Notes under the pieces: model-generated
Databases searched by the model: none
Seen by the model: only the letters and a program-made list of their open reading frames with translations
Told to the model about the DNA's origin: nothing
Program-made: the position numbers and the translations under genes
In this document: piece by piece, positions 18,370-26,931 of the stretch
Layout: each line of letters starts with the position of its first letter
How positions within the stretch are numbered: the stretch's first letter is position 1
NCBI GenBank assembly: GCA_009829735.1
Contig: CM020620.1
Span: 1,612,001-1,676,000 of the forward strand
Direction: 5' to 3'
From: Pyropia yezoensis
Taxonomy: Eukaryota; Rhodophyta; Bangiophyceae; Bangiales; Bangiaceae
Length of the DNA: 64,000 nucleotides

Positions 18370-19055
18370 GACTCTCCAAGAACGTAAACCCACGTAGGGT
18401 CATCGCGGTGCTCACGAGTGAGAACTTCCAGGTGGCTGGACGGGTGCAACTTGCCCCCGGCCGTGCCTGCTGTGCCCGTATCTTACTTGATACCGGGTCA
18501 GGAGCCTCCTTGATACGCAAGTCGCTATTACCAAAGGAGATGAAGCTCCAACGCTGGAGGTCTAAAGCTGACCATCTGATCGATATCAATGGTGGGGTAC
18601 TTCCCATCGTTGGTGCCGTGACCCTACCAACTAGGTTGGAAACCCATGAGGTCGACGTGACCTATGAAGTAGTTGAGAATATATCGGTACCCCTGCTTCT
18701 GGGTACCCCTTATGTTGTTACACAAGTGCCTTTGATTTGTGGCCCTGAGTATTGGGTCAAGTTGATGGATGGGGAGACCATCCCCATCCTTGGTAAGGGA
18801 AAGTCTGTGGCTCCTGTGACAGTCTCACAGTCGAAGCCTGTTTGCTCTGTGAGAGAAGGTTTTACTGCTACCCTGCGTTTAGCCCGTAAAGTCACGTTGC
18901 CCCCCAACTCGGTGGCGCACGTTGACGTTGTAACTGATTATACGGGGAACGGGTTGGTGCACCCCTACCCCCGTCTTGCTCGCAAGCACCAAAAGCATGT
19001 GGCCCTTGGCACGATGGACTCCAAGCTGGAGTCCCGTGGAGGATCCAGGTTATGA
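18249..19055 (+). CDS. retropepsin-like protease region
   Basis: It overlaps the end of gag in another frame, as is common in families that frameshift between gag and pol. The core LLDTGSGASLIR is the active-site loop of an aspartic protease. LLLGTPYV downstream matches the second conserved hydrophobic-Gly motif. It would cut the element's own polyprotein. Confidence 0.65.
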   Translation: MSVGVGRPKLTTAASAKWVKRTNQPCRILRRPEGVRPPRVGLSKNVNPRRVIAVLTSENFQVAGRVQLAPGRACCARILLDTGSGASLIRKSLLPKEMKLQRWRSKADHLIDINGGVLPIVGAVTLPTRLETHEVDVTYEVVENISVPLLLGTPYVVTQVPLICGPEYWVKLMDGETIPILGKGKSVAPVTVSQSKPVCSVREGFTATLRLARKVTLPPNSVAHVDVVTDYTGNGLVHPYPRLARKHQKHVALGTMDSKLESRGGSRL

Positions 19056-19306
19056 ACCTGAGCTCGTCGCCCAAGTATTTCAAGTCGGGAGCCAAATTCG
19101 GCTATATCGACCAACATTAGGGACCGGTAGTAGCGGTCACCCTCAACGCGGGCGCGAGTAGCGACCCGAAGTTCAGGAAGGAGAAGCATCAAGCCAAGTC
19201 GGCCGCCCCTCCTCGGCCCCATGTGAACATGGAGGGTGTTCCACCTAGGTTGAGGGTTCAAGTTGAACGCCTCTTGGACGAATATCACAAGTTGTAGGAT
19301 CGTCAA

Positions 19307-22231
19307 TTGGGACTCATGAGAGCCACCCAACACCGGATCGAGTTCAAGCCCGGTGCACCCCCTATACGCCAACAACCGTATAGAGGAGGGCCCCGTTCAA
19401 GGGCCCTCGTTAAGGAGCAAGTCGCTCGCATGGAGGCCCTCGATGTGATCGAGGCCAGCAACGCCGAGTGGGCGAGCCCGGTGGTTATCGTCCCCAAAGT
19501 TGATGGGACCCCCCGGTTCTGTATCGACTACCGTAAGCTCAACGAGAGCACGGTGAAGGACAGTTATCCCCTACCTAGGATGGACGACTGTCTGGACTCT
19601 CTGGGGGAGGCAAACGTGTTCTCTACCCTAGACTGTAACGCGGGGTACTGGCAAATTCCCATTGGCCCGGAAGACAGGCATAAAACTACCTTTACCTGTC
19701 ACTGTGGTACCTACCAGTGCAAGCGCCTACCGTTTGGACTGTGCAACGCGCCGGCAACTTTCCAGCGCGCTATGGACATGATTCTGGCCGGAGTACGGTG
19801 GCAGATCTGTCCCGTGTACCTAGACGATATCATTGTGTTCTCCCGATGTCCGGAGGAACACATTGGCCACCTTGGCCAGGTGTTCAAGCTACTTGCTGAC
19901 GCCGGTGTGTCACTGAAGGCGAGTAAGTGCCACCTCTTCACTCAAGAGGTGGAATACTTGGGACATGTTGTCCGTCCGGGGCGCCTCAGTGTCAACGAGA
20001 AGAACTTGAGGGCCATCCGTAAGGCTCAGTACCCCCGGACCCAGACCCAGATGAGGAGCTGCCTCGGGATGTGTAACGTGTACCGACGTTTCACCAAGGG
20101 CTTCGCCAAGGTGGCGAAGCCATTGAACGAGCTAGTTAGCTCAACGCTACCGAAGAACCTGCCTCCCCCAAGTCGGGTGGAGCAGGAATCCTTTGAGACT
20201 CTTCGGGACCTTCTGCTGAAGCCCCCTATCCTGGCTTTTCCCAGGTTGGGAGGCCACTACATCCTGGATGATGACGCTAGCTACGACCAACTTGGTTGTG
20301 TGTTGCTTCAGCAGCAGCCGGACAAGGAGTACTTGCCGGTGGGATACTTCTGCAACGGGCTGAACTCGGCCGAGAAGAAGTACGGAGTCACCGAGTTGGA
20401 AGGACTCGCAGTGGTGTGGGCGGTGACGTCACTTCGTCACTACCTAGAGGGTGAGAAGTTCCTCATCCGCTGTGACCACCACGCGCTGCAGTTCATCTTC
20501 AAGACGGATTGTACGAACACTCGTCTCAGCCGGTGGAGGGTGCGTCTGGCACACTTCAACTTTGGTATTGAGTACCGACCTGGCAGGCAACATGCCCTTG
20601 CCGACGGCCTTTCTCGGGTACCTACCGAGGTGCTGGACACTAACCCAGGCGATGAGGACATCCTCATCGTGGGGGTAGTCACGCGCTCGGGTCAGGCGTT
20701 GAACCCCGAGGCGGCAGGGAACAAGAAGTACTTGCCCCTGTCCCTGGACGAGGTGGTGAAGGCCCAGGCCGAGGATCCCTTCTGCAAGTCGCAGAGGGAT
20801 ACACTGGATACAGTGGCGGAGACGCGGTTCTTTCTCGGAGACGATGGCCTCCTCATAAGGAGGGGGGTATTCCAGGGGACCGAACAACTTGTCGTCCCCG
20901 CATCTCTCAAGGACAGTATTCTTGAGAGGGAGCATAACGCTCCCACAGGAGGACACCTGGGGTCTAGAAAACTGTACCAGACCCTGAGGACCAGGTACTA
21001 CTGGCCGTCCATGGTGGTGGACATCTACAGTTGGGTGGCTGCCTGCACAAGTTGTGCGCAGAACCGTCTGATGGAACGGCGGCCTACTACGGCTATGCTA
21101 CTGTTGCCGTCCAAGGAACCCTTTGCCGCGTTGGCAATGGACATCCTTGGGCCACTGCCAGTGACCGAGGAGGGCAACCAGTACCTCCTGGTCATCTGTG
21201 ACCGCTGCACGAAACTTACGCGAGCGATCCCACTGGCAGAGATCACGGCCATGTCGGTCGTGTCAGCCTTCCTAGATCACTGGGTTGCCGCGTATGGCAT
21301 CCCGGATAGTACACTATCGGACAATGGACCGCAATTTGCGTCTGTACTGTTTCAGGGAGTGCTGGATATGTTGGGGGTCAAGGCAAACTATGCCATGCCC
21401 TACCACCCACAAACTAATGGGCAGGTGGAGCGCTTCAACAAAACTATTGTTCGGCAGCTGCGCCACTATGTGAGTGAGCACGTGAAAACGTGGGACCAAT
21501 ACATATCTATTCTTACCACTGCCTACAATTCGCAGGTTCACTCATCTACCGCGAAAGTACCCCTCGCTTTTGTGACCCCCCGTCGCGTGCGGTCTATTGC
21601 CGTGCGGCGGCCGCTCCCAACTAGGGAGGATGGTGGCAGTACGCCTACTCCTACTGAGAGTAAGGCGGAGTTCGCTGCTAGGCTTGAAAAACTCATCCCT
21701 AAAGTCAGGGCTGAGATGGACAAAGCGCAAAAGCGCTACAAGCGTACCTCTGACAAAAAGGTGCGCAATGCTAAGCATGTCCCCGAGCAGGGTGACTGGG
21801 TACTGGTACACTCCCACACCCCAACTGGGGGTAAGTTGGTATTCCAGACGAAGGGGCCGTACCAGGTCCTTCGTACTGATGGGCGGCGCTTCACCATCGA
21901 AAGTGACGATGGGGTCCGCACAGTGAACGGACAGGACGTGGTCAAAGTTGCACCACCGCCTGCAGGCGACCCAGCTTGGGCGCGTGCGTTGGAAGCGTGG
22001 CGCCTGCCCTCGCTGCCTGCGGCTAAACATGGCCCGCAGGAGTACGTGTTCGATCAGTTCATCGACCACGGCTGGGATGAGGACACTAACCGCCTCATGT
22101 TGAGGGTGCGCTGGTTCGGCTACAAAGCCAAGGATGATACGTGGGAATATGTGGAGGACCTTCCCGCTGAGAAGGTCCGGGCATACTGTGCCCGGAATGA
22201 GATAGACCCTAACAGCCCTCCCTCAACGTGA
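19307..22231 (+). CDS. pol: pol: RT, RNase H, integrase, chromodomain (974 aa)
   Basis: RT motifs are clear: SYPLPRMDD, LDCNAGYWQIP, LPFGLCNAPATFQRAMD and VYLDDIIVFS. RNase H has LDDDASYDQLG and IRCDHHALQF. The integrase has an HHCC-type N-domain (REHNAPTGGHLG, CTSCAQNR) and a core with MDILGPLP, LSDNGPQF and YHPQTNGQVERFNKT. The C-terminus (FDQFIDHGW, LRVRWFGYKAKDDTWEYVEDL) is a good chromodomain, which in chromoviruses directs integration to marked chromatin. Confidence 0.88.
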   Translation: MGLMRATQHRIEFKPGAPPIRQQPYRGGPRSRALVKEQVARMEALDVIEASNAEWASPVVIVPKVDGTPRFCIDYRKLNESTVKDSYPLPRMDDCLDSLGEANVFSTLDCNAGYWQIPIGPEDRHKTTFTCHCGTYQCKRLPFGLCNAPATFQRAMDMILAGVRWQICPVYLDDIIVFSRCPEEHIGHLGQVFKLLADAGVSLKASKCHLFTQEVEYLGHVVRPGRLSVNEKNLRAIRKAQYPRTQTQMRSCLGMCNVYRRFTKGFAKVAKPLNELVSSTLPKNLPPPSRVEQESFETLRDLLLKPPILAFPRLGGHYILDDDASYDQLGCVLLQQQPDKEYLPVGYFCNGLNSAEKKYGVTELEGLAVVWAVTSLRHYLEGEKFLIRCDHHALQFIFKTDCTNTRLSRWRVRLAHFNFGIEYRPGRQHALADGLSRVPTEVLDTNPGDEDILIVGVVTRSGQALNPEAAGNKKYLPLSLDEVVKAQAEDPFCKSQRDTLDTVAETRFFLGDDGLLIRRGVFQGTEQLVVPASLKDSILEREHNAPTGGHLGSRKLYQTLRTRYYWPSMVVDIYSWVAACTSCAQNRLMERRPTTAMLLLPSKEPFAALAMDILGPLPVTEEGNQYLLVICDRCTKLTRAIPLAEITAMSVVSAFLDHWVAAYGIPDSTLSDNGPQFASVLFQGVLDMLGVKANYAMPYHPQTNGQVERFNKTIVRQLRHYVSEHVKTWDQYISILTTAYNSQVHSSTAKVPLAFVTPRRVRSIAVRRPLPTREDGGSTPTPTESKAEFAARLEKLIPKVRAEMDKAQKRYKRTSDKKVRNAKHVPEQGDWVLVHSHTPTGGKLVFQTKGPYQVLRTDGRRFTIESDDGVRTVNGQDVVKVAPPPAGDPAWARALEAWRLPSLPAAKHGPQEYVFDQFIDHGWDEDTNRLMLRVRWFGYKAKDDTWEYVEDLPAEKVRAYCARNEIDPNSPPST

Positions 22232-22342
22232 GGGAAGGCCGAGTAGCAGTGCCAAGAGAGTGCTTCAAGTCGAAGTGCTACGCAGAGTGGCTTTTAACTA
22301 CAGCCCTATCCCTCACACTCTCACAGCAAAGGCAGCTGCCAA

Positions 22343-24286
22343 CTAGGCATGCATGCTAGACTCTCCAACCCCACGGCCCTCGCCCTCACGTAGAGGCGAG
22401 CGGCGAGACCCACGTAGATAACGCTCCCCACCAGTCGGCGGGGCCGGCGGCTCCAAGTCGGAACCGTCGCGCCCCTCACGGTCGCGCAAGTGGCGACGAC
22501 CGCGGCTGCTCTTCAGCTTAGTCTTGCGCGCAAGTTGGCGACGCAGACGCCGGACCGACTCCGACTCTGACGGAGTGGAGGACTCCGAGACGGAGTAAGA
22601 CAACTCGTCTTCCGACACGGAGGGAGAGCGCCGTGAGCGTCGGCGACGACGGCGAGGAGGCGAGTATGCCCGGCTCGCACGACGTTTGTCACGCCCAAGT
22701 GGGGCTGGCTGGGGCATAATAGCCCCGATGCGAGCCAACTCGGCCGTCATAAACTCCGCCACCGACTCGCAACTCGCGGTGGCCACCGCAGTACGAACGC
22801 GCTCCTCAAGTTGAGGAGTCTCGGAGACTTGAAGGGTTGCGGTCGACGCGGCCAACCAGGAGATGGTACGCACCAACGTGGTGATCATCATCTCTGAGGT
22901 CAGAGGCGTGGCCGGGAACACCAACTTGGGGTACACCGTCAGAAGGGTGGCGCCCAACATGGGGGACACCGGAGTGGACGACTCAACGGCCACGCTAATC
23001 GGGATGTCCACGTGCGGCTGGTAGGGGAAAGGAGGAAGCAGGAGGGCACGCCGAGGTGGCGGTGCCCAGGTGTGACTGCGACCCCTACTCGGGGCCCCCG
23101 CAGTGGGTTGAGTCATGTGGTCATCATGAGATGGCACGGCCATTACTATGGCCTTGTCCGGGGGTGGCGCAGTGTTGCGATCCACCTCCGGGGCATACGG
23201 GTAGTCCCTGATGCCCAACCCCTCTCGTAGCACCACACGGCCGTCGTGAAGTTCACGAGCGACCCATACGAACTGGCGAAGTGCGCCATCGTCTTTGGGC
23301 CCACGAGTGGGGCGGCGCAACTTGTGCGCAATGCTCTCCCACTCGATAAGCTTGTGAAGGCGGAGCATCTCCTCAAGTAGAGTGAGTTGTCCTGATGAGC
23401 ACCCCTCAGCAACTAGCTGAGGGGTGAGCTGTTCCAAACCTTGGATAAGCCGGAGGGGAAGATGCCAGAGCATCCCCCGCCGCTGCACGCAGGACACCCA
23501 GGTCGACATGACCTCGAGGAGCCACTGGGTGGCCAACATGGCCCACACCAGGTGATCTGGGCTAGCTGTCAACATGACGGAGCCGAAGTGGTCGACCAGC
23601 CGTGGCAGCAACGCAGGGAACCCGTAGGGGACCTCAACTTGAGGCCACAACTTCGGCTTCTTCGGGTAGTACTGCTCCTTACTGGCAGCGGACTGCTGCG
23701 GAAACTCAAGTTGAGCCGAAGTCACCAAGTAGGGACCTCGCCGGAAGTCCTTCTCTATCCGCACATCAAAGTGATGAGTGTGCGGATCGGCCTCGTGAAG
23801 GTACGGGGGGCGAGTTGCCACCGCGTCCCAAGTGAAGGTCGGCAAGTCGCCGGGACCCGGGATAGTTCCCCCGCGGTCCACCATGGCCTTGGCACGCTGA
23901 ACGTCCTCAACCTCCTCATCGTCCAGGAAGGCAAACTGGTCCGTCCTGAAGCCGGCAGGGAACCCGACCCTACGGGGGTACTTCTCCCGTAGGCGGCCCC
24001 ACACCCGACCCATCGCTGTGCCAAGTTGGCCACAGCGAAGAACAATCGACCCCGCCTCATACAGTGGCCAAGCGGGGTAAAACCACCGCCCCAAGGACTC
24101 ACGCGGGACAACGTGTCCCGCCTCCGGGGGAGATCCCGCCGTCAACCCAAAGCCGGGTGACGCGGGAGTCCCATCCCCCGGAGTAACCGCGGAGCCCCCG
24201 CCGGAAGTCCCGGCGGGCGCTGCACCGTAGGAGGTATCCTCCATACGTTCGTCAAGGGAGTCCGTCTCCACCCCCGGGGTCGCCAT
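22343..24286 (-). CDS. antisense ORF of the LTR element (about 647 aa)
   Basis: It reads opposite to gag-pol from MATPGVETDSLDERM at 24286, about 0.34 kb inside the 3' LTR. The middle contains EQYYPKKPKLW followed by VEVPYGF and a Trp/Leu-rich helical region, the same order as in the antisense ORF at 2846-4963. The C-terminus is strongly Arg/Ser-rich (PPRRRRRRSRRSPSVSEDE), like nuclear RNA-binding or localisation tails. Its antisense position next to the 3' LTR means it would need its own promoter there. The function is unknown. Confidence 0.65.
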   Translation of the reverse strand: MATPGVETDSLDERMEDTSYGAAPAGTSGGGSAVTPGDGTPASPGFGLTAGSPPEAGHVVPRESLGRWFYPAWPLYEAGSIVLRCGQLGTAMGRVWGRLREKYPRRVGFPAGFRTDQFAFLDDEEVEDVQRAKAMVDRGGTIPGPGDLPTFTWDAVATRPPYLHEADPHTHHFDVRIEKDFRRGPYLVTSAQLEFPQQSAASKEQYYPKKPKLWPQVEVPYGFPALLPRLVDHFGSVMLTASPDHLVWAMLATQWLLEVMSTWVSCVQRRGMLWHLPLRLIQGLEQLTPQLVAEGCSSGQLTLLEEMLRLHKLIEWESIAHKLRRPTRGPKDDGALRQFVWVARELHDGRVVLREGLGIRDYPYAPEVDRNTAPPPDKAIVMAVPSHDDHMTQPTAGAPSRGRSHTWAPPPRRALLLPPFPYQPHVDIPISVAVESSTPVSPMLGATLLTVYPKLVFPATPLTSEMMITTLVRTISWLAASTATLQVSETPQLEERVRTAVATASCESVAEFMTAELARIGAIMPQPAPLGRDKRRASRAYSPPRRRRRRSRRSPSVSEDELSYSVSESSTPSESESVRRLRRQLARKTKLKSSRGRRHLRDREGRDGSDLEPPAPPTGGERYLRGSRRSPLREGEGRGVGESSMHA

Positions 24287-24624
24287 GGCTCTCCCCAAGT
24301 TGGGGAGAGACGCCCTGGCTACAGCGGCACGAGACCCGCCTCGAGTTGAGGGGGGCTCGGATCGTGGGTAGATGGGTGGCCTCCCCAGCGTGGGGCGGCC
24401 CAGGGGAAGGTGAAGGGGATGTGGTGGAAGTGAGTAAGTGAGAACCGGGGAGAGCAAGCTGCCGAGTGGGCAAGCTTGAGGAGAGGGGCGGTCAACGTGA
24501 CCGTCTCCACATCCGCGTTACGTACTCGATGGGGGACAGCAAGTCGCGCCCCCAACGCCGAGACGTGCGTTTACGCACCGCCTCACAGGGCCGACCGGGT
24601 CGATCGGAACTGAGAAGAGGGGTG

Positions 24625-25093
24625 TGTGGCAGTATTGACCCCCAGGTAGGGGGGCAACACGTGCCATGCAAGGGGCGGCAGGCCACTAGCGTGATCCGTT
24701 CCCCCCCCTGCATTTGGGTCCATATTCCCTAAGTTTGGGATAGTTAGCTTAGTAGTAAATCCAACTTGGATTTGAGGGTTTTCTGCATTTATCGTCTTGA
24801 ATTTTCGTGTGGCCCGGTGGGCAGGTGCTGGGGTGGGCGATTCTGAGTGGCGAGATTCTGGGGGGACCCTGGGGGGATAAGGGGAGGGACAGCGGGGCTT
24901 GGCCCTGCTTCCCCGTCCCGACCAAGAAACTGTTGGACCACACACCACCTTCTTGTTTGTCACTGGGGGGATTGCCCCACAACAGGGATAGAGTGTGTGC
25001 GACTTGCACTTCTTCCGGTTCCCCCGACACGGGAGGCAGCCCTTGTACACCGCCCCAACTTGGGTGTCGCGTGTGCAAGAGGTTATTGCCACA
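24625..25093 (+). repeat. 3' LTR of the 15713-25093 element
   Basis: 469 bp, TG...CA, followed by GTCAC (25094-25098), the second target-duplication copy. Confidence 0.92.
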
Positions 25094-25371
25094 GTCACCG
25101 GAGCACAGGCGCCTACATCGACGTCCACCACGCTGACGTGGAGCGCCCGTCCTCCCCGTCGCCGTCGCCGTCGCCGTCGCGGCGAGTGTCACCGCGTGGG
25201 AGGGGAGATGGCGCCCCTTCCGCATGCCCAGCGAACGGCTCCTCCAGCCACCAGCATGAAATGGAACTGAACCTTCAATGGGCCCACGCATCGTCCAGCC
25301 ATGAGATCACGGCAAGTTCAATTGGCCGGCTTCGTGTCAAGCCTGGCCACTCTCGAGCTTGCCGTACCTAA

Positions 25372-26012
25372 TGTGGGGGTTTAACGCACCCCTCGGACTA
25401 GGGCCATCCCCCTTCAGGGCGAGGCAGATCGTGGCGACCTATGCCCCTGACCAATCGGGGGCAGGAGGGGGTCGCTCCTCCCTCGGGAGGGGCTCGCCAC
25501 GTCATCCTCGCTGGATCCCCTCATGAATGGGGGGGGGAGATAAGATAATATCGGGTAGAGCGATTACGCCCGCCCGATTGGAATTGGCCTTCTGGCCAGT
25601 GAAGGGAAGTTACCTAGGGCGGGCTACTTCCGCCCCAATCTGGCCGAGATTGAGTGAGATCCCTCCACTGAGCGTGTTTTGCGTGGAGAGATGTGTTGGA
25701 GGGTTCTGAGTGTTTTGATTGGGTGTTTAGTGTAGGGAGTGTTGGCCCGCACTCCGGGGTCCCACAGCGGGCCCTGGACCGGCGGGCCAAAGAGGGATAT
25801 CTGCGCGTGGGGCTGTGCCCGTTGCTTCCCCCTCACAAAAAATCAACCTTGCGTTACCCTCGTGTTCCCCGTCCCGGACGCTTCCCCCCTCGCGTGGAGT
25901 TCTACATTCCGGCGGTTCTGACTCCAGGGTTTATACCCCGGGTTCCCCACCATCTCCGTCAGGAGGATAAGGTACCCCGTTGGTGTGGGCTTACGCCCAG
26001 ATAACCACCACA
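25372..26012. mobile_element. solo LTR of a different family
   Basis: 641 bp starting TGTGGGGGTTTAACGC and ending ACCACCACA, bounded by an exact CCTAA duplication (25367-25371 and 26013-26017). It has no internal region, so it is a solo LTR left by recombination between two LTRs. It is not similar to the other LTRs in this window. The 273 bp between the 15713 element and this LTR (25099-25371) hold no gene, only a (CGTCGC)n-like run near 25155-25180. Confidence 0.78.
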
Positions 26013-26262
26013 CCTAAGTACTATGCACCATCGAGGTGTGAGGAGCTTGGCAACTGATGGATGCAGCGGTGCCTTCACCAATCTGTGGCGCTCCAGAAGC
26101 CAGGCACACTGCTCCATTGGGAACATGACTGACGTCTGGACAACAGCTCCGCCACCGTTGCATCAGGAATGCCAACGTCGAAAGGTTCTGTCCATGAAGA
26201 CGACGTGCCCATCGTGACTACCTTGTGCACTATCGAGACGACAGCTGCAGTCCCCACCAACA

Positions 26263-26931
26263 ATGGGCCATCCATCCTCCGCCTTGGCGGCAGCATCCCC
26301 ATCCATTGGCGGCGGCGCCTTAGTGAGCAGCCCCCCGCTGGCGGGCACTGCCGTCCGCCCCCCTGCCTGCGCAGGCCGGCGGGGGCGGGGGGAGACTGCC
26401 ATGACTGCCGCTTCAACCAGCGGCGGCGGTGAGGGCGGCGACACTCGTCAAGAGGTGGCTACAGTGTCGACGACGCCGTTGATGGCGGTCGCGGCGACCG
26501 GTGGACGTGCCGCCCCACCCACCCCGGCCCATCGGCTGTGGGATGCCTCTCGGCCGTCTGCGGTAGCCTTTTCCCTCTCGGCCCTCATGGCTGCCTACTT
26601 TACCTCTGCCCCCGCCGAGTACCCTCCCATTGAGCTCCGTGTCTTGTCCGGTGCCACCCCCAAGGGCCTTGTCGGTACGCTCCTGCGCAATGGCCCTGGA
26701 AAGTGCCACGTCAACCCCGACTCGATAGCGCCTGGGGAGCCCTACATTTTGCCATTTGACGGCGATGGCATGATTCACCCCCCGCCCCCCTCAGAGCTCT
26801 CATACTGCGGGGTCCAAACGATTCTGCGACCAAGTCAGAGCATAATCGACTTGGTACCGCCAGGACACAACAACAGCCCACTTGGTGACCTGACAAAGAT
26901 CTGTGATTTCCTTTCACCGTCCCGCCTCTAG
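26263..26931 (+). CDS. carotenoid cleavage oxygenase, N-terminal part
   Basis: From the ATG at 26263 the first 45-60 residues are Ala/Ser/Gly-rich with few acids, as in plastid transit peptides; a later ATG at 26401 is the alternative. Then come AEYPPIELRVLSGATPKGL, LLRNGPG and PFDGDGMIH, the signature opening blades of the RPE65/CCD family (Fe(II)-dependent cleavage of carotenoid double bonds). After DGDGMIH the family pattern stops abruptly. The remaining codons (PPPPSELSYCGVQ...) do not fit, and no GT donor lies at the junction. A polypyrimidine tract ending in CAG follows instead. The rest of the family is found only from about 30345. Confidence 0.7.
   Translation: MGHPSSALAAASPSIGGGALVSSPPLAGTAVRPPACAGRRGRGETAMTAASTSGGGEGGDTRQEVATVSTTPLMAVAATGGRAAPPTPAHRLWDASRPSAVAFSLSALMAAYFTSAPAEYPPIELRVLSGATPKGLVGTLLRNGPGKCHVNPDSIAPGEPYILPFDGDGMIHPPPPSELSYCGVQTILRPSQSIIDLVPPGHNNSPLGDLTKICDFLSPSRL

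Larger units (their letters stand above)
15713..25093 (+). mobile_element. Ty3/gypsy LTR retrotransposon, chromovirus type, with antisense ORF
   Basis: LTRs of 468 and 469 bp (15713-16180 and 24625-25093) start TGTGGCAG and end GCCACA, with a perfect GTCAC duplication at 15708-15712 and 25094-25098. Order on the plus strand: LTR, primer site, gag with a zinc knuckle, protease, RT-RNaseH-integrase-chromodomain. An antisense ORF then precedes a purine-rich tract (GAGAAGAGGGG) and the 3' LTR. LTR identity is roughly 97-98% by eye, so it is older than the 2091-11737 element. It looks nearly whole, with perhaps one or two breaks. A solo LTR of the same family sits at 35416-35884. Confidence 0.9.

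Noticed and set aside
22343-24457. Envelope gene between pol and the 3' LTR
   Set aside because: The frame is antisense to pol and shows no signal peptide, glycoprotein cysteines or transmembrane anchor; it ends in an Arg/Ser tail instead.
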